Source: Acholoe squamosa
Taxonomy: Eukaryota; Annelida; Polychaeta; Phyllodocida; Polynoidae
Assembly (NCBI GenBank): GCA_949317995.1
Contig: OX439038.1
Coordinates: forward strand, 2,808,001 to 2,872,000
Reading direction: 5' to 3'
Length of the DNA: 64,000 bases
The notes under the pieces were generated by a model. The model saw only the letters and a list, made by a program, of their open reading frames with translations, made no database searches and was not told the origin of the DNA. Below are positions 1 through 10,400 of the stretch, one piece after another. Numbering within the stretch: the first letter of the stretch is position 1; every line of letters starts with the position of its first letter. Position numbers and translations under genes: made by a program.

Positions 1-2059
1 CTTTTGTTAGGGTCCGGCTGCCGTATGACAAGACGATCTCTCGGTCATCCTGCATTTGCGACAAGACTGCTCCTAAGCCGGTGTCCGAAGCGTCCGTGTC
101 CAGGACGATCTGGCCCTCCTCTTGGGGATAACCTAATATGGGTGACTCTACCAGACATTGCTTGATCTCGCGGAAGGCGGCGTCACAGGCATCTGTCCAG
201 GTAAAGGTCCTCCCCTTGTCAGCGAGTGTAGTCAGCGGCTTGGCCCGTGTGGCGAACTGGGGAATAAAGGCGCGATAATAGCCGGCTAAGCCTAGGAAGC
301 TCCTCACTTCTGTCAAGGTTTCCGGCGTAGGCCAGTCTCGCACCATAGAAACCTTGCCAGGATCGGTGGCTACCCCATTGCGATTGACCACGTGGCCCAG
401 GAATGCCACCTCCTGCTTGGCCAATTGGCACTTGCCTGGCTTGACCTTCAAGCCGGCGGCCTCCAGACGAGCCAAGACCTCCCCCAGACGCGCAACGTGT
501 TCCTCGAACGTACGAGAGAAAACTACGATATCATCCAAGTACACCAAGCACGAGCTCCACTGCAAGCCACGCATGGCCACCTCCATAAGCCGTTCGAAGG
601 TGCCCGGGGCGTTGCAGAGCCCGAACGGCATGACAGTGAACTGGTAGAGGCCACGGTGCGTGGTGAAAGCCGTCTTCTCTCTATCCTCTGGCGCCATGGC
701 GACCTGCCAATAGCCACTGACCAGATCCATCGTGGAGAACCACTCGGACCCGGACAGGGTATCGAGGCTGTCATCAATGCGCGGAAGGGGGTATGCGTCC
801 TTCACGGTGATTTTGTTCAGCCGACGATAATCCACACAGAACCGCATGGATCCGTCCTTCTTCTTGACCAACACGACCGGGGAGGCCCAGGGTCCCTCCG
901 CCGGCTCAATCATCCCTGCCTTCAACATTTTATCCACCTCCTGGTCTACGAGCGATCTGCGGTGGGGTGCCAGACGTCTCGGCGGCTGTTTCAATGGGGA
1001 ATGGCCACCCGTCCGGATGCGGTGCTCCACCATAGTCGCCCTGCCGATGTCCCCTGGTTCCAATTGGAAGGCCCCGGCATGCTTCCTTAAGAGCGAGGAC
1101 ATCTCCTCCCGGCGATTCCCCGTCAGTCCGCTTACCAGGCCCTCCACTACCTCTTCTACCCGGGGGTCCCCAGGCGACACCACCCGGCAGCAGCCCGCGT
1201 CTAGGGTGTCGCTCTCTGCGGAAGGACCGCATATTTCTTCCACTGTCGCCAACTCCATCTCTCGATAGACGACAAGGGGGTCTTGCCCGGGGTTCAACAG
1301 TCGCAGGGGAGCCTCCTTCACCCGGGGGTCAATTAAGCCGCGGGCCACCAGCAGCCCTCTCTTGGTCTCCTTCTCCCGGAGTCCTTCTACCAGGCCCAAG
1401 TTATCAGTCTCCCATTCTCCCACCACATAGCCATCCACCACCGTTTCCGATCCCGGGGCCAACACCGTGGTGTATCGGCTTACGATCCGGCAGGACGCGC
1501 TAGTCGGTAGGGAAGGCGAAGCCTCCGGCGCCATGAGGAGCCTCTTCCCCGCCATGTCCACCATCATTCTAGTGTTCCTCAAGAAATTGGAGCCCAAGAT
1601 GACCTCCGTCGGCATATCCGCCACTTGTAATACTATGGGCCACGTGTATGGGCCCAACTCCAGGGAGGTTACCCACTCCCCCATCAGCCGGAGCGGTAGT
1701 CCCTCTACAGAAAAGACTCTTTCTTGGGATGGAGGCAGCTCCCTGCTACCTCCGTTCTTGTGCCACCAGGCCAACGAGACGAGATTGATGGTCGCCCCGG
1801 TGTCTACCAAGCACTGCACCGGCTCCCCCTCAATCCGCCCCTCGACCAAGAGGCCCGCACCCCCCATCTCGAGTCTCCCCTGTATTTCCAGGTGATCCGT
1901 CGTCCGCGACGGCGGCCTCCTCGCTTCGGCCCTGCCTTGGGAGTCAGACAGGACCGAGTCTAGTTTTCCGACGGTTCCTTCGTCGTGCGGGATTCTGCTG
2001 ATTCCGCTTCCCGGACCTTGGATTGCCACTCCGGGCAGTCGATGCGCATGTGGCCCTCC
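1..2059 (-). CDS. pol: pol, copy A, partial (protease, RT, start of RNase H)
   Basis: The frame is open from 2059 down to the window edge and lies -1 relative to gag, overlapping the gag end by 100 nt. It encodes a retropepsin with LVDTGA (aspartate codon near 1804) and a Ty3/gypsy reverse transcriptase with FCVDYR, PFGLCNAP and catalytic YLDD (near 530-541). It then enters RNase H up to its first TDAS motif and runs off the window. No stop is visible in the part present. Because copy B shows what follows, the missing part is likely to encode the rest of RNase H, integrase and the long zinc-finger extension, but that lies outside this window. Confidence 0.9.
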
Positions 2060-4158
2060 TTAGCACAATGGAAACATCTGAGGGGGGGGCGGCCCCCAGG
2101 CCGATCGCCCCTCGGTCGCTCTCTCCTCCTGCCCTCAGATGGCCTATCCAGCTTCTTGAAAGCCGCGTCTGTTCGCGCCATCACAGCTTCGGACTGTACC
2201 CGTCCCTCTTCTACCTTCTTGCGCAGGGCTGCCAATTCCTCCGCCATTGTAGTCGAGGAGACCCTGGCTGCCGCCGCCCCCCGATCACCCTCGCCGGAGC
2301 GCAGGCACGCTTCCGCGTGGAGGCCTACCTGAACGGCCCCCGCCAGGTCGTCGGGCATCGTCTGATGAATCCACTGACGGAGTCGCTCATCAGGTAGGCT
2401 CTCGACGAAGCGGTCTCTGGACATGACATCAATTGTAGCTTCGTCGGCCCCCGGGTAGGCCAGACGCATGTATCGTTGTATCTCTTCGGCATGGGCTTGA
2501 AGGCAAGCGCCCTTCGCCCGTTCCAAGGCCTTTAGTTTGGATTTATAGACTGCGCTCTGGTTGGGTGGCTGGAACCGGGCTACGAGGGCATCACGCAGGC
2601 GCAGGTAGCCGGTTTCCGTGCCGGGGTCGATACCCGCCAAGAGGCGACGTGCGATGCCGGTGAGGGACAACCCTAGAAAGACGCCAGCGTCCGCGTTTCC
2701 CCATCCGTTGGCCCGTCGACAAAGGTCGAAGTGAGACAGATATTCGAGAAGATGGCCGGAGCCATCGAACTTGCCCGGCATAAAAATGGGTTTCGTCAGC
2801 CGGTCACCGGGACCCCATTCCAAGGAGCTGCCTGAGAGCCGATCCCTTGCGGAAACCCCTGCCCGGGGATCTCCGATCATTCCCCCCACTGCCTGACGCA
2901 GTCGGTCACTCGGGGCGGGTGTGGTGGTCGCCCCCCTGTCCCCGATGGAATCCCACGCTCGCGGGGTGGGAAGTGAGCTGTGTGCCGAGATGGATCTTTT
3001 CCAGTCCGCCAAGGCGGGTCCTCCTTCTGGGACCAGTTCCCCCCCGGGATGGTGGGTGGTCATCCCCTCCCCTGCAGGCGCGGGCGGTCTGGTGATCATC
3101 AAGTCGACTCGGGGCCTAACCTCCCCATATTCTGGCCTCACCAGCCCTGGGTGCGTTATCCCCTCCGCCCGTGGTAGTAAAGTCGGTGGTGGGGCGGGGC
3201 TGCTTTGCGGGTGGCTGGATAGCGGTTGTGGAGCCGAAATAACCGTATCCCGGCCATGGTGTGGTGAAGCCGTCATACTCTCGGACCTCGGAGGAGCTCG
3301 AGCCTCTTGTCTCCGAGCCTCCTCCCTCCTCCGCCATTCTCATACCCACTCGGCCTGTCTCTGCTCTTCCTCCCGCATGGCCCGCATGCTTCCCAATGGT
3401 CTCTCCTCCTCCGAACTGGGGATGGGGAGGGGATACGAGGCGTCCGGTGCTAAGTCGCCTCTGGAGGAAACTACGCTGTCTCCTGACGGTACTCTGGCCT
3501 CCGGTAATGACGTGGAAGACCACGGGGATGAATTGGGAAGGGAGGGGCGAACCGACTCCCGGCAGGGCCGGTCGTCCCGCCAATCCAACGACGCCGACGG
3601 ATCCCCCCGGCCGCCGATAGGACGGTAGGTAAGAGCACCCTCCCCGGTGGTCACCGGAGATGGGTCAACGTCAATTCGGCCCAGGCGATCGGTCAAAGCC
3701 GTAACGGATGGTCGCGGCCGATCGGGTGGCACGCCCAAGGGTCCTGATTCGGCGCTACCCGGCTGGGGGCCCGGACTCGGTGGCTCGGAGGGCAGTCCCC
3801 CCCAAGCCCCTCCTGGCTCCCCAGAGATCTGCATAGTGGATTCTCCTCCCGAAAACTGGGCCCGCGGCAGCCGTGAGTGGTCCAGACGATCATGCAATTC
3901 CTCCCGGCGACGAAACAGGGCGCCCACCGCTTCTGCGGGACCTTGCGTGACTGCGGGACCTTGCGGAACTGCGGGACCTTGCGGGACTGCGGGACCTTGC
4001 GGGACTGCGGGACCTTGCGGGACTGCGGGACTCCGAGACGAGAGTCGGTTCTCGGGACCCAGACGAATCATCACGTCTTCATCTATCTGCACGAGGTTCC
4101 CCCTCACCCCTGCCATCATTTCTTCTCTCTCTTCCCTAGTTAAGCCGTCACTGGACAT
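1960..4158 (-). pseudogene. gag: gag, copy A, interrupted by one nonsense codon
   Basis: The reading frame of 732 codons is interrupted once, at 3340-3342, where copy B has an arginine codon (CGA) and copy A has TGA. Without readthrough it would give a 272-residue N-terminal piece. In order it encodes a short acidic N-terminus, five VPQGPA-type hexapeptide repeats (3934-4023), a long Pro/Ser/Arg-rich disordered region, a capsid-like helical domain (beginning near the motif PGKFDGSG), and one CCHC zinc knuckle (C-x2-C-x4-H-x4-C, 2035-2076) for nucleic-acid binding. The stretch that is deleted in copy B is intact here. Gag would form the virus-like particle core. The ATG at 4158 lies about 70 bp after the LTR. 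Confidence 0.85.
3934..4023 (-). repeat. 18-bp tandem repeat in gag, 5 units (copy A)
   Basis: Five 18-bp units encode VPQGPA-like hexapeptides. The unit is itself two near-copies of the 9-mer GTCCCGCAR. Unit number is the same in copy B. Confidence 0.9.
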
Positions 4159-4210
4159 ATTTCCCCACCTGCGCCGCCTAAATTAGCCGTAATCGTGGGT
4201 TCCGCTCAAG

Positions 4211-4228
4211 ATCCCACCGCTGTCACCA
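4211..4228 (-). promoter_or_regulatory. Primer binding site, tRNA-Leu type
   Basis: In element orientation the 18 nt starting TGGTGACAGCGG lie one base after the LTR. They complement the 3' end of metazoan tRNA-Leu(AAG) with one mismatch, as I recall that tRNA. This is where minus-strand DNA synthesis would be primed. Confidence 0.75.
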
Positions 4229-4229
4229 A

Positions 4230-4579
4230 TGTAGCGAATTAGACGAACACAGGAGTAAGTCGTTCAATTAAGCTTGGGGAAAACTCAACCCGTATATTGT
4301 GTGAATAAAGGTGTACAAATATCAAGGCGTGTCTCTTCTATTAATCAGATCTCATCAGTTACATAGCCAACGTCGTTCCTAAAGTCTACATAGGACTCTG
4401 CTGGGGAGGCTGGGTCACGTCCGCACCAGACAGCTGGGAGTCATAGACTGAAGGGGCAGCGGCCCCCGCGGGCCTTATATAGCAACCGCGGGCACCGCGC
4501 CCCCTCGTGGTGCGGGACCGAACCAGCCCAACCCGCAGAGTCCCGCGGAAAGCCTAGCGCTTCCCGCCCCGCCGCTACA
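4230..4579 (-). repeat. 5' LTR of copy A (350 bp)
   Basis: It starts TGTAGCGG and ends CGCTACA in element orientation, giving 7-bp terminal inverted repeats TGTAGCG/CGCTACA. By eye it is identical to the two LTRs of copy B. The GC-rich 5' half holds a TATATAAG promoter element. Confidence 0.95.
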
Positions 4580-4848
4580 ATATATTGAGGAGGCTAATCC
4601 TATAAGCCACACCTTTGGTAGTTCTGATAGTAATATGCTATATCAATAACATCCTCACATTTTCCTACATGTGAAATTTCATTTTCTAACAGGTGCTCAA
4701 GGCTTCATGGTAAATTGAAAAAAAAAACAAAAAAACGTCTCATGCATTTTCTTGGAAATCAACCCATGAACATGTCTCTCCCTTACTGACTGCAATTGAC
4801 ACTTACTAGCCAATAAGTGAGTTTGAGACAGACGTGGTTTGGACATAT
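4580..4848. other. 269-bp AT-rich spacer between the two inverted elements
   Basis: This host DNA lies between the 5' LTRs of copies A and B. It contains a poly-A run near 4720 and no open frame or TIR that I can see. Being unique and non-palindromic, it would be the loop of a ~9.4-kb inverted repeat, and primers or reads anchored in it can test the arrangement. Confidence 0.8.
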
Positions 4849-5198
4849 TGTAGCGGCGGGGCGGGAAGCGCTAGGCTTTCCGCGGGACTCTGCGGGTTGG
4901 GCTGGTTCGGTCCCGCACCACGAGGGGGCGCGGTGCCCGCGGTTGCTATATAAGGCCCGCGGGGGCCGCTGCCCCTTCAGTCTATGACTCCCAGCTGTCT
5001 GGTGCGGACGTGACCCAGCCTCCCCAGCAGAGTCCTATGTAGACTTTAGGAACGACGTTGGCTATGTAACTGATGAGATCTGATTAATAGAAGAGACACG
5101 CCTTGATATTTGTACACCTTTATTCACACAATATACGGGTTGAGTTTTCCCCAAGCTTAATTGAACGACTTACTCCTGTGTTCGTCTAATTCGCTACA
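4849..5198 (+). repeat. 5' LTR of copy B (350 bp)
   Basis: The limits are set by TGTAGCG...CGCTACA, by the matching 3' LTR at 15581-15930, and by the primer binding site just downstream. The first half is very GC-rich with TCCCGC-type motifs; the second half is AT-richer. I see no AATAAA on the plus strand of the LTR, so any poly(A) signal is non-canonical. Confidence 0.97.
4947..4953 (+). promoter_or_regulatory. LTR TATA box
   Basis: TATATAAG sits about 100 bp into the LTR between GC-rich blocks and is the likely core promoter for genomic RNA. The same sequence is at 15679-15685 in the 3' LTR. Confidence 0.7.
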
Positions 5199-5199
5199 T

Positions 5200-5217
5200 T
5201 GGTGACAGCGGTGGGAT
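5200..5217 (+). promoter_or_regulatory. Primer binding site, tRNA-Leu type
   Basis: Eighteen nt beginning TGGTGACAGCGG, one base after the LTR, match the complement of the tRNA-Leu(AAG) 3' end with one mismatch at the sixth base. The exact donor tRNA should be checked against the host tRNA set. Confidence 0.75.
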
Positions 5218-5404
5218 CTTGAGCGGAACCCACGATTACGGCTAATTTAGGCGGCGCAGGTGGGGAAATATGTCCAGTGACGGCTTAACTAGGGAAGAGA
5301 GAGAAGAAATGATGGCAGGGGTGAGGGGGAACCTCGTGCAGATAGATGAAGACGTGATGATTCGTCTGGGTCCCGAGAACCGACTCTCGTCTCGGAGTCC
5401 CGCA

Positions 5405-5494
5405 GTCCCGCAAGGTCCCGCAGTCCCGCAAGGTCCCGCAGTCCCGCAAGGTCCCGCAGTTCCGCAAGGTCCCGCAGTCACGCAAGGTCCCGCA
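5405..5494 (+). repeat. 18-bp tandem repeat in gag, 5 units (copy B)
   Basis: Five units (5405, 5423, 5441, 5459, 5477) encode VPQGPA or close variants; the fourth and fifth units each have one base change. Each unit contains the element's recurrent TCCCGC-type motif twice. Confidence 0.95.
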
Positions 5495-7348
5495 GAAGCG
5501 GTGGGCGCCCTGTTTCGTCGCCGGGAGGAATTGCATGATCGTCTGGACCACTCACGGCTGCCGCGGGCCCAGTTTTCGGGAGGAGAATCCACTATGCAGA
5601 TCTCTGGGGAGCCAGGAGGGGCTTGGGGGGGACTGCCCTCCGAGCCACCGAGTCCGGGCCCCCAGCCGGGTAGCGCCGAATCAGGACCCTTGGGCGTGCC
5701 ACCCGATCGGCCGCGACCATCCGTTACGGCTTTGACCGATCGCCTGGGCCGAATTGACGTTGACCCATCTCCGGTGACCACCGGGGAGGGTGCTCTTACC
5801 TACCGTCCTATCGGCGGCCGGGGGGATCCGTCGGCGTCGTTGGATTGGCGGGACGACCGGCCCTGCCGGGAGTCGGTTCGCCCCTCCCTTCCCAATTCAT
5901 CCCCGTGGTCTTCCACGTCATTACCGGAGGCCAGAGTACCGTCAGGAGACAGCGTAGTTTCCTCCAGAGGCGACTTAGCACCGGACGCCTCGTATCCCCT
6001 CCCCATCCCCAGTTCGGAGGAGGAGAGACCATTGGGAAGCATGCGGGCCATGCGGGAGGAAGAGCAGAGACAGGCCGAGTGGGTACGAGAATGGCGGAGG
6101 AGGGAGGAGGCTCGGAGACAAGAGGCTCGAGCTCCTCCGAGGTCCGAGAGTATGACGGCTTCACCACACCATGGCCGGGATACGGTTATTTCGGCTCCAC
6201 AACCGCTATCCAGCCACCCGCAAAGCAGCCCCGCCCCACCACCGACTTTACTACCACGGGCGGAGGGGATAACGCACCCAGGGCTGGTGAGGCCAGAATA
6301 TGGGGAGGTTAGGCCCCGAGTCGACTTGATGATCACCAGACCGCCCGCGCCTGCAGGGGAGGGGATGACCACCCACCATCCCGGGGGGGAACTGGTCCCA
6401 GAAGGAGGACCCGCCTTGGCGGACTGGAAAAGATCCATCTCGGCACACAGCTCACTTCCCACCCCGCGAGCGTGGGATTCCATCGGGGACAGGGGGGCGA
6501 CCACCACACCCGCCCCGAGTGACCGACTGCGTCAGGCAGTGGGGGGAATGATCGGAGATCCCCGGGCAGGGGTTTCCGCAAGGGATCGGCTCTCAGGCAG
6601 CTCCTTGGAATGGGGTCCCGGTGACCGGCTGACGAAACCCATTTTTATGCCGGGCAAGTTCGATGGCTCCGGCCATCTTCTCGAATATCTGTCTCACTTC
6701 GACCTTTGTCGACGGGCCAACGGATGGGGAAACGCGGACGCTGGCGTCTTTCTAGGGTTGTCCCTCACCGGCATCGCACGTCGCCTCTTGGCGGGTATCG
6801 ACCCCGGCACGGAAACCGGCTACCTGCGCCTGCGTGATGCCCTCGTAGCCCGGTTCCAGCCACCCAACCAGAGCGCAGTCTATAAATCCAAACTAAAGGC
6901 CTTGGAACGGGCGAAGGGCGCTTGCCTTCAAGCCCATGCCGAAGAGATACAACGATACATGCGACGAAGCTACAATTGATGTCATGTCCAGAGACCGCTT
7001 CGTCGAGAGCCTACCTGATGAGCGACTCCGTCAGTGGATTCATCAGACGATGCCCGACGACCTGGCGGGGGCCGTTCAGGTAGGCCTCCACGCGGAAGCG
7101 TGCCTGCGCTCCGGCGAGGGTGATCGGGGGGCGGCGGCAGCCAGGGTCTCCTCGACTACAATGGCGGAGGAATTGGCAGCCCTGCGCAAGAAGGTAGAAG
7201 AGGGACGGGTACAGTCCGAAGCTGTGATGGCGCGAACAGACGCGGCTTTCAAGAAGCTGGATAGGCCATCTGAGGGCAGGAGGAGAGAGCGACCGAGGGG
7301 CGATCGGCCTGGGGGCCGCCCCCCCCTCAGATGTTTCCATTGTGCTAA

Positions 7349-7448
7349 GGAGGGCCACATGCGCATCGACTGCCCGGAGTGGCAATCCAAGGTCCGGGAA
7401 GCGGAATCAGCAGAATCCCGCACGACGAAGGAACCGTCGGAAAACTAG
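7349..7448 (+). promoter_or_regulatory. gag-pol overlap, probable -1 frameshift zone
   Basis: The pol frame opens just after a TAA at 7346-7348 and overlaps the gag end by 100 nt. Allowing for the 20-bp deletion, pol is in the -1 frame of gag, so Gag-Pol would need -1 ribosomal frameshifting within this interval. The only slippery-looking heptamer I see is GGAAAAC at 7439-7445, directly before the gag stop; it re-pairs well in the A site but poorly in the P site. Copy A has the same arrangement at 1960-2059. Confidence 0.5.
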
Positions 7449-10400
7449 ACTCGGTCCTGTCTGACTCCCAAGGCAGGGCCGAAGCGAGGAGGCCGCCGTC
7501 GCGGACGACGGATCACCTGGAAATACAGGGGAGACTCGAGATGGGGGGTGCGGGCCTCTTGGTCGAGGGGCGGATTGAGGGGGAGCCGGTGCAGTGCTTG
7601 GTAGACACCGGGGCGACCATCAATCTCGTCTCGTTGGCCTGGTGGCACAAGAACGGAGGTAGCAGGGAGCTGCCTCCATCCCAAGAAAGAGTCTTTTCTG
7701 TAGAGGGACTACCGCTCCGGCTGATGGGGGAGTGGGTAACCTCCCTGGAGTTGGGCCCATACACGTGGCCCATAGTATTACAAGTGGCGGATATGCCGAC
7801 GGAGGTCATCTTGGGCTCCAATTTCTTGAGGAACACTAGAATGATGGTGGACATGGCGGGGAAGAGGCTCCTCATGGCGCCGGAGGCTTCGCCTTCCCTA
7901 CCGACTAGCGCGTCCTGCCGGATCGTAAGCCGATACACCACGGTGTTGGCCCCGGGATCGGAAACGGTGGTGGATGGCTATGTGGTGGGAGAATGGGAGA
8001 CTGATAACTTGGGCCTGGTAGAAGGACTCCGGGAGAAGGAGACCAAGAGAGGGCTGCTGGTGGCCCGCGGCTTAATTGACCCCCGGGTGAAGGAGGCTCC
8101 CCTGCGACTGTTGAACCCCGGGCAAGACCCCCTTGTCGTCTATCGAGAGATGGAGTTGGCGACAGTGGAAGAAATATGCGGTCCTTCCGCAGAGAGCGAC
8201 ACCCTAGACGCGGGCTGCTGCCGGGTGGTGTCGCCTGGGGACCCCCGGGTAGAAGAGGTAGTGGAGGGCCTGGTAAGCGGACTGACGGGGAATCGCCGGG
8301 AGGAGATGTCCTCGCTCTTAAGGAAGCATGCCGGGGCCTTCCAATTGGAACCAGGGGACATCGGCAGGGCGACTATGGTGGAGCACCGCATCCGGACGGG
8401 TGGCCATTCCCCATTGAAACAGCCGCCGAGACGTCTGGCACCCCACCGCAGATCGCTCGTAGACCAGGAGGTGGATAAAATGTTGAAGGCAGGGATGATT
8501 GAGCCGGCGGAGGGACCCTGGGCCTCCCCGGTCGTGTTGGTCAAGAAGAAGGACGGATCCATGCGGTTCTGTGTGGATTATCGTCGGCTGAACAAAATCA
8601 CCGTGAAGGACGCATACCCCCTTCCGCGCATTGATGACAGCCTCGATACCCTGTCCGGGTCCGAGTGGTTCTCCACGATGGATCTGGTCAGTGGCTATTG
8701 GCAGGTCGCCATGGCGCCAGAGGATAGAGAGAAGACGGCTTTCACCACGCACCGTGGCCTCTACCAGTTCACTGTCATGCCGTTCGGGCTCTGCAACGCC
8801 CCGGGCACCTTCGAACGGCTTATGGAGGTGGCCATGCGTGGCTTGCAGTGGAGCTCGTGCTTGGTGTACTTGGATGATATCGTAGTTTTCTCTCGTACGT
8901 TCGAGGAACACGTTGCGCGTCTGGGGGAGGTCTTGGCTCGTCTGGAGGCCGCCGGCTTGAAGGTCAAGCCAGGCAAGTGCCAATTGGCCAAGCAGGAGGT
9001 GGCATTCCTGGGCCACGTGGTCAATCGCAATGGGGTAGCCACCGATCCTGGCAAGGTTTCTATGGTGCGAGACTGGCCTACGCCGGAAACCTTGACAGAA
9101 GTGAGGAGCTTCCTAGGCTTAGCCGGCTATTATCGCGCCTTTATTCCCCAGTTCGCCACACGGGCCAAGCCGCTGACTACACTCGCTGACAAGGGGAGGA
9201 CCTTTACCTGGACAGATGCCTGTGACGCCGCCTTCCGCGAGATCAAGCAATGTCTGGTAGAGTCACCCATATTAGGTTATCCCCAAGAGGAGGGCCAGAT
9301 CGTCCTGGACACGGACGCTTCGGACACCGGCTTAGGAGCAGTCTTGTCGCAAATGCAGGATGACCGAGAGATCGTCTTGTCATACGGCAGCCGGACCCTA
9401 ACAAAAGCGGAGAGAAATTATTGCGTCACGCGTCGCGAGCTCTTGGCAGTCATCTTTGGGTTGAAAAAATTTCGGCACTACCTCCTGGGTCGGCATGTGC
9501 TCATCCGCACGGATCATGCAGCGCTAAAGTGGGTGATGTCATTTAAGGAACCGGAGGGGCAGATAGCTAGGTGGCTGCAAGTGATGGACATGTTCGACTT
9601 TACGGTCGAACATAGGCCCGGTAGTCGCCATGGTAACGCCGACGGTCTCTCCCGTATCCCCTGTCGTCAATGCGGACTCGCTGGGGAAGGGGATGAGTCC
9701 ACCTCCCCCGTGACTGGACACGTCTGCGCCCTCACCCGCTTGGGCTCCTCCGACCCAGATCGGGCTTCCGAAGTGAGAGAGGAATGGCGGCGCGACCAAG
9801 AGGAGGATCCGCTGCTTTCGCCAGTTCTTGCTTGGATTCGGGAGGGCATCACACCCACGTGCGACGAACTCCGGGACAAGCCGTACGCCCTGCGGTCGCT
9901 CGCGGCCCAGCTCCAGCGTCTAGAAATAAAAGAGGGCCTCCTGGGTCGTTGGTGGTTCGTTCCTGGCAGCGCCCGCCACTTCCAGTTACTAGTGCCGCAA
10001 AAGAGGAAGCGGGAGGTGTGGGAGTCTTGCCACGGGCAAGGCATAGTGGGCCACTTTGGCAGAACCCGAACACTCCGGAAGTGCTCGGAGAGATGGTACT
10101 GGCCCGACTATAGGAAAGAGATCACCTACTGGGTGGCCTCGTGCCCGGTTTGCCTGGAAAGGAAGCCCCCACCCGGTCCTCACCGCGCCCGCATGGGCCA
10201 CGTCCCGGTGGGGCTACCCATGGAAAGGATGGCTGTGGACCTAATGGGGCCCTTCCCTATCACACCGGAGCCCCGAGAGAACCGGTACATCTTAGTTATT
10301 GTGGACTACCTCACCAAGTGGGCAGAGGCGGTGGCCCTGCCCGACCAGGAGGCGGCCACGGTCGGGAGGGCATTTGTGGAAACGGTGGTCTGCCGCCTGG

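Larger units (their letters stand above)
1..4579 (-). mobile_element. Ty3/gypsy-like LTR retrotransposon, copy A (5' part, minus strand)
   Basis: This is the reverse complement of 4849-9407. The two coordinate systems relate as left = 9428 - right before the indel and 9408 - right after it, so one 20-bp indel accounts for the whole length difference. In minus-strand order it carries the 5' LTR, a tRNA-Leu-type primer binding site, gag, and pol through reverse transcriptase into the start of RNase H, where the window edge cuts it. Comparing translations with copy B, I noticed only one substitution (the nonsense change at 3340-3342) besides the indel. The flank beyond its LTR begins ATATATT, the same as the flank of copy B's 3' LTR. 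Near-identity suggests very recent insertion, a local inverted duplication, or an assembly artefact. Confidence 0.95.
5270..7448 (+). pseudogene. gag: gag, copy B, frameshifted by a 20-bp deletion
   Basis: The ATG at 5270, 71 bp after the LTR, starts a frame identical to copy A and intact across the codon that is a stop there. Near 6964, 20 bp present in copy A are missing; the frame then ends after a few foreign residues at 6979. The remainder (capsid C-terminal part and the CCHC knuckle at 7332-7373) stays open in another frame to the stop at 7446-7448. The deletion ends share a CG dinucleotide, as in microhomology-type deletion. The product would be a 569-residue Gag lacking the nucleocapsid. 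Gag normally assembles particles and packages RNA, so this copy is probably defective on its own. Confidence 0.9.

Noticed and set aside
392..1090. 232-codon plus-strand frame (and mirror at 8318-9016 minus)
   Set aside because: It is the antisense shadow of the reverse transcriptase; GC-rich coding DNA keeps the antisense frame open. The same shadow appears in both copies because the copies are identical.
2921..3628. 235-codon plus-strand frame opposite gag
   Set aside because: It lies antisense to the Gag low-complexity region, is mirrored at 5800-6507, and has no recognisable domain.
5405..5494. CRISPR-like array
   Set aside because: Units are contiguous 18-bp tandem repeats without spacers and lie in the gag reading frame of a eukaryotic retroelement.
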